Positions 16,739-25,468 of a stretch of 64,000 bases of DNA are shown here, in pieces. The notes beneath the pieces are model-generated. The model was not told the DNA's origin and made no database searches. It saw only the letters and a program-made list of their open reading frames with translations. Origin of the DNA: SZUA-309 sp965215995 (GTDB lineage Bacteria > Pseudomonadota > Gammaproteobacteria > Pseudomonadales > Azotimanducaceae); assembly GCA_965215995.1 (NCBI GenBank), contig OZ244128.1:4526001-4590000 (forward strand), given 5' to 3'. Both the position numbers and the translations under genes were made by a program. Every line of letters starts with the position of its first letter. The first letter of the stretch is position 1.

Positions 16739-18721
16739 ATGATGAAGCGGGGGTTCATGCTTGCCGCATGTTGCTTCCTGGCTGCCTGCGATACCGATTT
16801 TGATGCCTATCTTGCAAGCGGGGGTGGTGAGGTCCGGGAGACCTCCGAATGGTTCAGCTATGGCGGCCCGGGCGGTAGAAAGTTCGCGAAACTCGGGCAG
16901 ATCACCCGGGACAACGTGAATGACCTGCAGTTGGCATGGACCTACCGCACCGGCGAAGTGGCAGGCGTTTTTCAGAACACGCCGGTGCTATCCGAGGGGC
17001 GGCTGCTGTTCTGCACGCCGTTCAACAAGGTAGTGGCACTGGATCCGCTGACGGGTGCTGAGCTGTGGGCGTTTGATCCACAGATAGACCGCAACCTCCG
17101 CCCTGCCAACCAGTTTACATGCCGCAGCGTCACCCCCATGCGCACGGACGATGACGAGTGTCCTAGAAGGGTGTTCATGGCCACTACCGATGCTCGATTG
17201 ATGGCGATCAACACCCTCACCGGTGAACCGTGTCGCACGTTTGGCAATGATGGCGAGATTGCGCTGGATGCAGATGTCGGCGTCATCAACTGGGCCGGTG
17301 AGTACCAGGTGACGTCACCGCCGGTTGTCGCTGGGAAGCTTGTCATCGTTGGTTCCGCGGTCAGTGATGGCGGACGGGTCACCGCGCCGAGTGGCGTGGT
17401 GCGCGCCTACCACGCCGTAAGTGGCGAACAGGTCTGGGCGTTTGATCTGGCACCACCAGGGTACGAATACGATAACCAGCCGGTCAGCAGCGCAGGCTAT
17501 GCCCTGGGCACACCGAACGTGTGGGCACCCATGGTGGTGGATGCGGCGCGCGATATGGTGTTTTTGCCGACCGGCAATCCGGCGCCCGACTACGATCGTC
17601 CGCCCGGTCTCGACATGGCTTACTACGGGTCCGCGGTCGTGGCGTTGCGTGCATCCAACGGGGAAGTGCTGTGGCACTTCAACACCGTGATCAAGGACTA
17701 CTGGGACTTCGATGTGCCGACCCAGCCGGTGCTGGCGGATCTGGCGATGCGAGGCACGCGGGTACCCGCGTTGATTCAGGCCACTAAGATGGGACACGTA
17801 TTTGTCCTCCATCGCGAAACTGGACAGCCATTGCTGGACGTCACCTACCAACCGGTGCCCGTTTCTGGACCACTGTCGGACCGTCTTTCCGACGTGCAGC
17901 CTTTTCCGCCACCGGCGTTTCAAACCTCGCCTAGCTATGTGAAAGGGGAGTCGCCCTTGGGCTTGTGCGACGACACGGACGCTGAGAGCGTGGCGGGGCC
18001 CGTTTTCACGCCGATTACCGAGCAATGGACCATCGGTTTGCCGAGCAACATGGGCGCCATCAACTGGGGCGGCGTGGCGGTGGATGAACAGCGTGGATTG
18101 ATTGTGGCGAACACCAACAACGTGCCGTTTCGAACCAAGCTTATCCCGCGGCAGGAGGCGGCGGATCTCTTGTCGGTGATGGAAGACGGCAGCGCGGATC
18201 CGGAATCTAGACGTGCGGCTCGGCGAGAATTCGACGCCCGATACAACCTGCCGCCGGGTGCCGAGCTTGCGCCGCAACTCGGTGCGGATCATCTGATGTC
18301 TCGCCACCCGTATCTGGACTCCGTGGTCGGCATGCCCTGTGCCGGGCCGCCGCTGGCGGAAATCATGGTCATTGACATCGATCAGCAGGCACAGATCTGG
18401 CGGCATCATCACGGCACCACCCGAGAGATCACGTTCATCCCACTGCCCTTGGGAGCACCGGGCATGGGCGGCCCGCTGCTCACCGAAAGTGGCTTGATCT
18501 TCATTGGTGCCGCGGCGGAAAAGAGGCTGCGGGCCTACGATGTGGATAACGGTGATCAGATTTGGCAGCATGCACTGCCGTTCCCTGGGAACGCTACGCC
18601 GATGAGCTACACGGTGGACACGCCGCAAGGGCCGCGCCAGTTTGTGGTGATCGCCGCGGGTGGTGATGCACGGGCTGGAATCGGCGGTGAGGGCGATTAT
18701 CTGGTGGCGTTTTCGCTGTAG
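16739..18721 (+). CDS. PQQ-dependent dehydrogenase, lipoprotein type
   Basis: This protein of about 660 residues is a beta-propeller quinoprotein that would oxidise alcohols or sugars in the periplasm and pass electrons to the respiratory chain. The signal peptide ends CCFLAAC, with Cys17 as the lipidation site. Tryptophan-docking type repeats are visible (LAWTYRTGE, GAELWAFDP, GEQVWAFD, GEVLWHFNT, QIWRHHHG, QIWQHALP). No CxxCH haem motif and no N-terminal bundle of membrane helices is present, so it is unlike the five-helix GcdA form. Start 16739 is chosen for the lipoprotein signal and a GAGA 7 bases upstream; the frame reaches 16565. Confidence 0.82.
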   Translation: MMKRGFMLAACCFLAACDTDFDAYLASGGGEVRETSEWFSYGGPGGRKFAKLGQITRDNVNDLQLAWTYRTGEVAGVFQNTPVLSEGRLLFCTPFNKVVALDPLTGAELWAFDPQIDRNLRPANQFTCRSVTPMRTDDDECPRRVFMATTDARLMAINTLTGEPCRTFGNDGEIALDADVGVINWAGEYQVTSPPVVAGKLVIVGSAVSDGGRVTAPSGVVRAYHAVSGEQVWAFDLAPPGYEYDNQPVSSAGYALGTPNVWAPMVVDAARDMVFLPTGNPAPDYDRPPGLDMAYYGSAVVALRASNGEVLWHFNTVIKDYWDFDVPTQPVLADLAMRGTRVPALIQATKMGHVFVLHRETGQPLLDVTYQPVPVSGPLSDRLSDVQPFPPPAFQTSPSYVKGESPLGLCDDTDAESVAGPVFTPITEQWTIGLPSNMGAINWGGVAVDEQRGLIVANTNNVPFRTKLIPRQEAADLLSVMEDGSADPESRRAARREFDARYNLPPGAELAPQLGADHLMSRHPYLDSVVGMPCAGPPLAEIMVIDIDQQAQIWRHHHGTTREITFIPLPLGAPGMGGPLLTESGLIFIGAAAEKRLRAYDVDNGDQIWQHALPFPGNATPMSYTVDTPQGPRQFVVIAAGGDARAGIGGEGDYLVAFSL

Positions 18722-18767
18722 TGTCGACCATCCCGGAGTCAGGCGCTCGTTTCTCGGTGGAGAACGC

Positions 18768-19253
18768 ATGAAAGGCACGGTGTTGGTCATCGTAGGATTT
18801 CTAGCAGTTGCTGCAGATATCACTGTAGCGACGGAACCTGAAAACATGAGCGTCGCAGGCAGCTTCTCGCCTGCGGGTCCACCAGAGGAACCATCCAGAC
18901 ATCAGATCGGTGATGCTTGCATCGTAGACCTGCATCAGCCGTACGTGCTTCATGGTTCGCTCGAGGGGGAGATGCGGATTGATTTCCGGATCTATGTTGC
19001 CGGGCCCTGTGGTTCGCCGCCGGGTACTTACGACGAGCACTGGATCGCCTACGGCAGCTATTCCGTACGCGCCCAGCAGCGTGAAGGCCTGAGTGGCACC
19101 CTGTTATACCTTGCGAATGTATCGGCAGGTGGAGACGTGGATGGCAGGCTCACATTTGCGGAGGACGTGCAGGGATCTCTGGTGGTGCGTGGTAACTTCG
19201 AGAGACGACAGATGAAATACCACGGCGATGTGGTGATTGGCTCAGCGAAGTAA
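18768..19253 (+). CDS. Exported hypothetical protein
   Basis: This 161-residue protein begins with a clear Sec signal peptide (KGTVLVIVGFLAVAADITVA). The remainder is rich in beta-strand-forming residues, with LHGSLEGEMRIDFRIYVAGPCG and GRLTFAEDVQGSLVVRGNF. The pattern of repeated strands ending in a short barrel recalls DUF3224-like or allene-oxide-cyclase-like barrels, but I do not claim membership. It starts 46 bp after the PQQ dehydrogenase on the same strand with GGTGGAGAA before the ATG, so it could be an accessory of that enzyme. Confidence 0.6.
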   Translation: MKGTVLVIVGFLAVAADITVATEPENMSVAGSFSPAGPPEEPSRHQIGDACIVDLHQPYVLHGSLEGEMRIDFRIYVAGPCGSPPGTYDEHWIAYGSYSVRAQQREGLSGTLLYLANVSAGGDVDGRLTFAEDVQGSLVVRGNFERRQMKYHGDVVIGSAK

Positions 19254-19255
19254 AC

Positions 19256-19816
19256 TCATCTGCGCTTACCGCCCAGTGGAATCCATCGTCGTACTGATTG
19301 CATAGACCAGCTTGATACCACCGCCATGATCGCTGCCAGGAAGTTGAACAGCATGTCCCGCGGATCAAAGACGCGGTTCGGGAGCAACAGCTGGATGGCT
19401 TCGTCCGCTATTCCGATCGTGGCCGTTGCCGTGATTGCGAGCAGGCCTGGGAGCCGAACACTGCCGCGGTGACGTTGCCGTTCTTCCAACGCGGAGTAGA
19501 CGAGCAAGGCGAGCAGCCCGTATTCCAGGAGGTGGGTCCGTTCAACAGGCATGCTGACTCTGGTCAGCACCAACACATAGGCAGCAACAACGCACAGCAA
19601 CAGCAGCATCTCTGCGCGCCGGGGTACGGTTACCAGTCCTCGCGTCGCAATGGCGATTAGCAGAAGCACAAAAGCCAGGCCGAACAGACCGCCAGCGATC
19701 TCGCTGTCCAGCAGCTTGCTGTCGAGTTGCCCGGCGAACAGAAGTGACAGCGCTATGGCCAATAGGACCAAAAGCGCACCAAGCCAAAGGTACTTCTCCC
19801 GACGGGAGCTAAACAA
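19256..19816 (-). CDS. VanZ-like membrane protein
   Basis: This 186-residue protein has about five membrane helices. The paired motifs ERTHLLEYGLLALLVY and, further on, DEAIQLLLPNRVFDPRDMLFN are the characteristic VanZ-family features (HxxEY, then DExxQ and DxxDxxxN). VanZ-like proteins are widespread; apart from teicoplanin resistance their role is unclear, and no glycopeptide resistance genes are nearby. It converges with the exported protein at 18768, with 2 bp between the stop codons. Confidence 0.8.
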   Translation of the reverse strand: MFSSRREKYLWLGALLVLLAIALSLLFAGQLDSKLLDSEIAGGLFGLAFVLLLIAIATRGLVTVPRRAEMLLLLCVVAAYVLVLTRVSMPVERTHLLEYGLLALLVYSALEERQRHRGSVRLPGLLAITATATIGIADEAIQLLLPNRVFDPRDMLFNFLAAIMAVVSSWSMQSVRRWIPLGGKRR

Positions 19817-19833
19817 ACGGGCTTCTAGAAGAG

Positions 19834-19853
19834 AACCCCGCCGAAGCGGGGTT
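19834..19853 (-). terminator. Hairpin terminator after the 106-residue gene
   Basis: AACCCCG and CGGGGTT form a GC-rich hairpin with a six-base loop, just past the stop codon of the gene at 19864-20184. In the minus direction it is followed by a moderately T-rich stretch (ctcttct); in the plus direction by tttgtt. It may therefore work in both directions. Confidence 0.65.
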
Positions 19854-19863
19854 TGTTCTGCGG

Positions 19864-20184
19864 TTAGTCGAACAGCTTCCCTGCCAGAGCACCCAGGCCT
19901 CCCGGAGAAAACTCGGCGACCTTGGGCCCGATGATCTGCAGCACCTGCTGAACGATCTCCGGCGAGATTCCGATCTGGTTAGCCAGGCTACCGGCATCGA
20001 CTTTCGATAAGAAGCCGTCCAGGTCGAGTCCACCAAGCAGGTCCGTCAGGTCAAACCCATCTTCGCCACCGAGCTGTTGGCCCAAAACGGAGCCAAGCTC
20101 CGGGATTTTCTCTTCAGGCAGTCCAGCCTGCTGTATCGAATCGAGAAGACCGGGCGCGTTCTTCAGTAAATCCATCACGTCCAT
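19864..20184 (-). CDS. Small hypothetical protein (DUF937/DUF2780-like)
   Basis: This 106-residue soluble protein is rich in Gly, Leu and Asp. It has repeating amphipathic patterns (LGSVLGQQLGGEDGFDLTDLL, then LANQIGISPEIVQQVLQIIGP). The last segment is typical of small bacterial proteins of the DUF937/DUF2780 type, of unknown function. It lies 9 bp after the YegP-like gene and is followed by a hairpin terminator, so these two form an operon. Confidence 0.65.
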   Translation of the reverse strand: MDVMDLLKNAPGLLDSIQQAGLPEEKIPELGSVLGQQLGGEDGFDLTDLLGGLDLDGFLSKVDAGSLANQIGISPEIVQQVLQIIGPKVAEFSPGGLGALAGKLFD

Positions 20185-20193
20185 GCTGGAGAT

Positions 20194-20532
20194 TCACTCC
20201 TCAGTCTGATCGTCGACTGCCGCATCGGCTGCGTTCTCGGCAACGGAACTCATTCCGTTATCACACCCAGCCGCGGAGCTGTACACCGCACTCTGTCCGA
20301 TCACCTGGTGGTTGGCCGCCTTGAGCAGGAAATACGGATTGCCGTTTTGGGCTTCCTTTACCTCGTATCTGGCAGGATCTCCTGCATTCTTCCTGATGCT
20401 CTCGATCCCATTCAACACACCATCCTTGGCCTTGTAGCCTTCTCCGGTCAGGATCGTCTCGCCGTTACCGGCCTTGAGCCTGAAACGGAACTCACCGGCC
20501 TTGTCCTTGTAGATTTCAAATTTCCCTGCCAT
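20194..20532 (-). CDS. YegP family protein (DUF1508)
   Basis: This 112-residue protein contains one complete DUF1508 unit (KFEIYKDKAGEFRFRLKAGNGE, then GEGYKAKDGVLNGIESIRKNA) and a second, diverged one (KEAQNGNPYFLLKAANHQVIGQSAVYSS) that ends in an Ala- and Asp-rich tail. YegP proteins are small soluble dimers of unknown function, often raised under stress. Start ATG 20532 is set by a strong AAAGGAGGA ribosome site; the frame extends to 20568. It is the first gene of a two-gene operon. Confidence 0.85.
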   Translation of the reverse strand: MAGKFEIYKDKAGEFRFRLKAGNGETILTGEGYKAKDGVLNGIESIRKNAGDPARYEVKEAQNGNPYFLLKAANHQVIGQSAVYSSAAGCDNGMSSVAENAADAAVDDQTEE

Positions 20533-20630
20533 TTGGTCCTCCTTTAGTTGGCAGTCCAATATGACCAAGAGCAGAGAAATATTTCCACCCGTATTTGTCG
20601 CAAGGTGGCAGATTATCTGGTGGCAAGTGC

Positions 20631-21716
20631 TCAGTAGGTAGGAATCACCTGGCGCTGTTGCAGGTCCCGAAGCCAGTAGCAGAAACTCTCCTCGGTGTTG
20701 TAGACCTCACAGAAACCGGCCTGCTTGATCTTCACCGTGCTGACGAAGGTCGGTGCGGGCGGCTGTTCTGCACCGTAGGCGAAGCACAGATCCGCATAGT
20801 GATGGGACTCGCCGACCAGTGCGTCGAGGGGGATCGGCGCAAGGCCGTGGCGCTCGGCAATCTCCCGCCACAGCTCACCGCGGGACGCAAAGTACTCCGC
20901 CATGCTGAGCGGCTCGTCGGGTCCGGCCTCCACCCCAAGCGTCTCGGCCAGCGCCGGCCACATGTCTCGCCATAGGAATACCTCGCCGTTGGTCAGGTTG
21001 TAGGTCTCGCCGGAAGCGGCAGGGCTGGTCGCCGCCCAAAGGCAAGCATCTCCCACCAGACGCACGTCTACGGCCTCCCATACCCAGTCCGCGTTGCCGG
21101 GAAAGCTAAAGGGCTTGTCTTCGGCTCTTCGCATTGCGGCGTAGGCGCCGATGATTGGCGGCAGGTTCATCACTACGCCGTGGTTGGGACCGACGATCAG
21201 CTGGGGGCGCAGGATGGTGTGCGAGAAGCCGGAGCTGCCGGACTTCTCGGTGATGTAGTCTTCTTGGAGCCAGTAAAAGTTGGGGTGCACCACGCGCGGC
21301 TGGACCTCCCGGGCCGGCACCCGCATCGGTGCGACGGTGCCGCCGTAGGCCTTGGTACCTTGAAGAATGGTGACGTGCTCGAGGTCGGCGGCCGCAGCAA
21401 GCGGTTCCATAAGATTCTCCAGCATCCGTCCGTTGGCGGCGATCTGTTCCGGATCGGACCAACCCTGGATCAGACCGGGTAACTCGTAGACCGCGGTGTA
21501 TACGACGTGAGTGACATTGGCCAGGGAGGATGCCGCTTGCCGGCAAGCGGCGGTATCCTGCAGATCGAGGGCGATGTGCCGGTAGTCGCGGCCTGCAAGT
21601 AGCTCGGGCTCTCGGCGGGACGCCGCCACGACCTCCCAGCCGGCATCGAGAAAGGAATGCGCTGCCGCGGTACCCACAAGGCCGCTGGCGCCCACCACAA
21701 GCACGGTCCCAGTCAT
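20631..21716 (-). CDS. PRISE-type NAD(P)H-dependent reductase (extended SDR)
   Basis: This 361-residue protein has an N-terminal Rossmann motif (VLVVGASGLVGTAAAHSFL) and otherwise matches the PRISE group of extended short-chain dehydrogenases (progesterone 5-beta-reductase/iridoid synthase like). Support comes from the ILQGTKAYGG segment, FYWLQEDYI with the catalytic tyrosine region, and the C-terminal GFCEVYNTEESFCYWLRDLQ. Such enzymes reduce the C=C bond of enones. The start ATG at 21716 overlaps the stop of the upstream glycosidase gene as ATGA, which suggests translational coupling. Confidence 0.78.
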   Translation of the reverse strand: MTGTVLVVGASGLVGTAAAHSFLDAGWEVVAASRREPELLAGRDYRHIALDLQDTAACRQAASSLANVTHVVYTAVYELPGLIQGWSDPEQIAANGRMLENLMEPLAAAADLEHVTILQGTKAYGGTVAPMRVPAREVQPRVVHPNFYWLQEDYITEKSGSSGFSHTILRPQLIVGPNHGVVMNLPPIIGAYAAMRRAEDKPFSFPGNADWVWEAVDVRLVGDACLWAATSPAASGETYNLTNGEVFLWRDMWPALAETLGVEAGPDEPLSMAEYFASRGELWREIAERHGLAPIPLDALVGESHHYADLCFAYGAEQPPAPTFVSTVKIKQAGFCEVYNTEESFCYWLRDLQQRQVIPTY

Positions 21717-23131
21717 CGATGTCTCCCGCTTACCAGGTGCAGCACTGAGTTGGCGGAATACGGTTTGGGCTTCCATGCGGGTCCACCCGGATGGCTGAAT
21801 GGCTCGAATTCGGATTCGCTGTCGTTCTCCGTGTCGAACCAGAGAAACCGATACTCACCTTCGGGCAGCTCGACGGTTACCCCGCTCGAATTTTCTGGAA
21901 CGAAGACGAGATATTCCCTTCCCGGGTCGGCCAGGCAATAGGTGGAACTCGCCATTTCACCATGCGGTTTCATCGTCGCGAGATTGATGCGCTTACTCCA
22001 TGCAAGTGTCTGACCCATGCTCCTGCGAATTGCCCGAACATCCACCTTGACGGGATCAACAGCGATGATGGCGCCGTCAAGCGGATCCATGAAGATCGGG
22101 TTCAAACCTCGGAAAAAGCTCTTCCACACCCAGGTGGCGTTGCCTCCCACACCCCAGAAGTGGTCGGTGTCTGCGAGAATGACTTTCGACCCATCAGCCT
22201 GGGGTGGATTCATCCGGTAGACGACGACGTCGTTCGGTGAAATCCAATCGGCCGGTGATGCAAACAAGGTCTGATTGATTCCGAATTTATACTGATAGGT
22301 CATGCCCACCGGGTGCTGCTTCGGTAGGCGTTGTTCGTACTCCTTAATGAACCGGATCATCTCGTACTGCCATTCGGTAGAGCTGTGGTGAACCTCGTTG
22401 CCGATCTCATATAGCAGGTTGTCATAGTGATTCAGTGCTTCCAGAACGCGTTCGACGTAGTTCTTCTGGATGGCAGTAATCGCCGGTACGGCCAGTTGAT
22501 GGACTTCGAGCGCAACACCGTCACCGTCGAGGTCTCCGTCAATGTGGTTAATGTTGTTGGCGGGATTGAAGGGACTCACCGCATAGGCATCGGGGATTGT
22601 CTGATTTCCCCAACCCTCGAAAAGCATCACAGATACATAGATCCCGTTCTCACCCGCGATCCGCACCCGCTCGGACAAATTTTCGAAATACGTGTCGTTG
22701 AACCTGGTGAGATCGAATCTCGGTTTGCCATCCACGGCCAGACCCGGACCGGCGCGCATGTATCTGTGCAGTGCGATGAAATGGTTACGCGGGGGTTGGT
22801 CCTTGAGGCTGGAGGTGTCCCACCGGAGCAACTCCCATGTCCACAACCGTGTGAAATTGTGGCCGTGCTCTTTCAGCCATTGAATGTAGGCGGGATAGTC
22901 GAGCGGTGCCGGTGGATCCGTCTCCCCCATGTCGATGACGTTGTTCCACGTGTGTGAACCGGTCAGGTAGATAGGACCTCCACCTGCGTGAGCAAAGTAG
23001 CGCGGGTTCTCCGGATGCGGGCGTAGCGGACCTGGTTTTTGCCCGGTATCCGGCGACGGGCTGATGGTTTCGCATCCTGAGGAAAGGATTGCAGAAACGA
23101 CACATACGGCAATGCTCAGCAGTTTTTTCAT
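21713..23131 (-). CDS. Exported glycoside-hydrolase-like protein (TIM barrel, lipoprotein)
   Basis: This 472-residue protein starts at ATG 23131 with a lipoprotein signal (KKLLSIAVCVVSAILSSGC). The body looks like a glycosidase-type barrel, with GGPIYLTGSHTWNNVI at the start, the EHGHNFTRLWTWELLRW segment, the acid/base-like LLYEIGNEVHHSS and DTDHFWGVGG. A C-terminal beta domain (EYLVFVPENSSGVTVELPEG) is of the collagen-binding type often attached to such enzymes. The polysaccharide substrate is unknown. The gene is coupled (ATGA) to the PRISE reductase. Confidence 0.72.
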   Translation of the reverse strand: MKKLLSIAVCVVSAILSSGCETISPSPDTGQKPGPLRPHPENPRYFAHAGGGPIYLTGSHTWNNVIDMGETDPPAPLDYPAYIQWLKEHGHNFTRLWTWELLRWDTSSLKDQPPRNHFIALHRYMRAGPGLAVDGKPRFDLTRFNDTYFENLSERVRIAGENGIYVSVMLFEGWGNQTIPDAYAVSPFNPANNINHIDGDLDGDGVALEVHQLAVPAITAIQKNYVERVLEALNHYDNLLYEIGNEVHHSSTEWQYEMIRFIKEYEQRLPKQHPVGMTYQYKFGINQTLFASPADWISPNDVVVYRMNPPQADGSKVILADTDHFWGVGGNATWVWKSFFRGLNPIFMDPLDGAIIAVDPVKVDVRAIRRSMGQTLAWSKRINLATMKPHGEMASSTYCLADPGREYLVFVPENSSGVTVELPEGEYRFLWFDTENDSESEFEPFSHPGGPAWKPKPYSANSVLHLVSGRHR

Positions 23132-23201
23132 GAACGACCGATTATGACCCAGAGGTGACCCCTGCGGTAAGCTCGCTGGTGCTGGTGAGAGGGCGCGACC
23201 C

Positions 23202-23594
23202 ATGACCAATCGATATGCGAGCGTGGCGGTAGGCTCTGTTGTGATCAGGTGCTTCGAGTACGAGCGGATGTCCGAGTTCTGGCAAGCAGCGCTCAACTAT
23301 GAGATCCAACACACTGACCCGAATGGCGGGTTCGTCATTCTGCGTGACCCTGCAAGGTTAGGGCCGAACATCTCCATCGACCAGGCCCCCGTACGCCGAA
23401 CCGGGAAACGCAGCTGGCTTCACCTGGACCTTTACACCATAAACCAGTCCGCAGAAGTTGAGCGGCTCATTGGTCTCGGTGCTCGTGAGTACCCATGGCG
23501 CTACAACGCGGATGCTGATTACGTCGTGTTGGAAGACCCAGACGGCAATCTTTTTTGTGTGGTTGAGGTTGACGGAGACTACGAGAACACCTAG
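23202..23594 (+). CDS. VOC superfamily protein (glyoxalase_6-like)
   Basis: This 130-residue protein is a single-domain vicinal-oxygen-chelate protein. The pattern is VIRCFEYERMSEFWQAALNYE, then a middle strand VILRDPARLGPNISI, HLDLYT with a metal-ligand His, and DYVVLEDPDGNLFCVVE with the C-terminal Glu. Such proteins act on various substrates or bind metals, and this one's role is not readable. It is divergent from the glycosidase-like gene and followed 41 bp later by the cupin gene. Confidence 0.82.
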   Translation: MTNRYASVAVGSVVIRCFEYERMSEFWQAALNYEIQHTDPNGGFVILRDPARLGPNISIDQAPVRRTGKRSWLHLDLYTINQSAEVERLIGLGAREYPWRYNADADYVVLEDPDGNLFCVVEVDGDYENT

Positions 23595-23635
23595 CCACAG
23601 CCGAACGGGCAGCAAAATACCTATGTGAGGAAGAC

Positions 23636-24088
23636 ATGACTATCCGAAAGACCAACATCCACACCGCCAGTTTCGAAGAAGATGGGCCTTCCGAACGCGA
23701 TCCTGGAGCTACCGGACGACAACTGGATCTGAGCGGGGCACACCTGGGCGTTCGAATAGAGGAGATGGATACTACCGGCGCTACATCGAGCTACCACCAC
23801 TATCACACTGCGGAGGAAGAGCATGTCCTGGTCCTCAAAGGTACTGCAACTCTGCATCTCGGTGATCAGCAGATTGAGCTGGTTGAAGGCGACCACGTCT
23901 GGTTTCCAGCCGGTGAGGACGTCCCGCACCACATTGAGAACACCTCGTCCGACCCGTTCAGGTTTCTCGTGTTTGGGGAGCGTAAACAGGATGACGTCGT
24001 TTTTTATCCTGACGGGCCCGTGATGCTGGTAAAGTCAGCAAAGGGATATCAGCAATACACCTACAGAGAACGGGTCGCTGAAAGCTGA
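23636..24088 (+). CDS. Cupin-domain protein
   Basis: This 150-residue single-domain cupin has the first motif SSYHHYHTAEEEHVLVLKG, holding three histidines and a glutamate for a metal ion. The second motif is GDHVWFPAGEDVPHHIENTS. It may be a metal-dependent dioxygenase or isomerase, or a binding protein. It ends 41 bp before the GFA gene; the three small genes at 23202-24525 may be co-transcribed. Confidence 0.82.
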   Translation: MTIRKTNIHTASFEEDGPSERDPGATGRQLDLSGAHLGVRIEEMDTTGATSSYHHYHTAEEEHVLVLKGTATLHLGDQQIELVEGDHVWFPAGEDVPHHIENTSSDPFRFLVFGERKQDDVVFYPDGPVMLVKSAKGYQQYTYRERVAES

Positions 24089-24129
24089 GGCCGCTTCTGG
24101 GCCGAATCCGCTAGAGATGTGCGAACGCG

Positions 24130-24525
24130 ATGATTGAAGGTTCCTGCCATTGTGGCTCAGTACGCTGGAGTTTTGAGGGCGTGCCGGAGTATGCGACCTC
24201 ATGTAACTGCACGCTGTGCAGACGATGGGGCACGCTGTGGGCATACGGGTTCAAAGACGAAGATTTTCAAACCGGCGGGGAGACTAAAGCGTACCTGCGA
24301 GTCCCGAAGACGATCGAGTTTCACTTCTGTCAGAACTGCGGATGTGTGGCGTACTGGTGCACGGCTGAGCCGGGAGAGGATGGTCGATATTACGGTGCGG
24401 TCAATCTGCGTTTGGCTGAGCCTTCCGCGGTTGCCGCCATACCGGTCAACTGTTTCGACGGTTTGCAGAGCTTCGAGGCTCTACCTCAGGATGGCAGGTG
24501 TATCGCAGACGTACTGTGGTCGTGA
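24130..24525 (+). CDS. GFA family protein (glutathione-dependent formaldehyde-activating type)
   Basis: This 131-residue protein has the zinc-site cysteines of the GFA/CENP-V fold: GSCHCGSVRW, then SCNCTLCRRWG, and FHFCQNCGCVAYW. In the Paracoccus enzyme this fold accelerates condensation of glutathione with formaldehyde, but most members have no proven function. It is short and complete. The nearby glutathione S-transferase lies 9 kb away, so no pathway link can be made. Confidence 0.85.
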   Translation: MIEGSCHCGSVRWSFEGVPEYATSCNCTLCRRWGTLWAYGFKDEDFQTGGETKAYLRVPKTIEFHFCQNCGCVAYWCTAEPGEDGRYYGAVNLRLAEPSAVAAIPVNCFDGLQSFEALPQDGRCIADVLWS

Positions 24526-24601
24526 CTCCGAGTCGAACCGGAAATCAACTGTGACTTGTTGTGGCGATTCGCTCTGAGCTTTCATAGGAGGGGTACCTGA
24601 C

Positions 24602-25405
24602 ATGGGGCAACTGGCTGATAAGGTCGCAATTGTCACCGGCGGTGGCTCCGGCATGGGTCGCGCGACGTGCCTGCTTTTCGCTCAGGAGGGGGCGGCGGTT
24701 GCGGTAGCAGATGTGAACGATCCCGGCGGGGAGCAGACCGTAGCAATGATCGAGCAGGTTGGCGGGCGGGCGACTTTCGTGCACACGGACACCGCCGACG
24801 AGTCATCCGTCATACATCTGGTGGAACAGGCGGCAGGCACCTACGGCAGGGTCGATGCAATGGTGACGGCTGCTGGTATTTCCTATTCAGAATTCGTTGA
24901 AAACGACGAAGCAACCAATCCATGGCTGAATCCGCAAGAGGGGTTGATTCTCAGCAAGCCAACTGCGCGATGGCAGAAGGTGTTGGACGTCAATCTGACG
25001 GGCGTCATGATCTGCGCTCGCGAGGCCGCCAGACAGATGATCTCTGAGAACCATGGCGGAACCATCGTCAACTTCGCGTCCATCGCGGGCTATGGTCCTG
25101 TGCCCACAATTGCCGATTACTGCGTATCGAAAGCCGGCGTCGTAATGCTGACGAAATGCCTCGCGGCAGAGCTCGGACAATCTGGCATCCGGGTTAATGC
25201 CGTGGCACCTGGCCCTATCGAGACAGGCATGACACAGTCACTCATGGAGATGGGTCGATTGCAGAAACAGGCCGCCGCGTTGCCGCTGGGTCGCGTAGCG
25301 CAGCCTGAGGAAGTCGCCAACGTGGTGCTGTTTCTGTCCGGCGAGGGGTCAAGCTATATCACCGGCAAGACGATCGGGGTGGATGGCGGCACCTATACGG
25401 TTTGA
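24602..25405 (+). CDS. Short-chain dehydrogenase/reductase
   Basis: This 267-residue classical SDR has the nucleotide motif TGGGSGMGR at residues 13-21, the AAG segment at about 90, a catalytic Ser in NFASIAGYG and YxxxK in DYCVSKAGV (Tyr about 177, Lys 181). The C-terminal dimer region is typical. It oxidises or reduces a hydroxyl/keto substrate with NAD(P). Its start follows AGGAGGGG, a strong ribosome site. Confidence 0.92.
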   Translation: MGQLADKVAIVTGGGSGMGRATCLLFAQEGAAVAVADVNDPGGEQTVAMIEQVGGRATFVHTDTADESSVIHLVEQAAGTYGRVDAMVTAAGISYSEFVENDEATNPWLNPQEGLILSKPTARWQKVLDVNLTGVMICAREAARQMISENHGGTIVNFASIAGYGPVPTIADYCVSKAGVVMLTKCLAAELGQSGIRVNAVAPGPIETGMTQSLMEMGRLQKQAAALPLGRVAQPEEVANVVLFLSGEGSSYITGKTIGVDGGTYTV

Positions 25406-25468
25406 GCGCAATCTGAACGGTAGCTGCCCGGCATCGACCCGAGGGTGATACTGGGAGGCGGATCCAGC

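Noticed and set aside
17315..18847. A 510-residue minus-strand open frame
   Set aside because: Shadow of the PQQ dehydrogenase. GC-rich codon use produces long antisense frames here.
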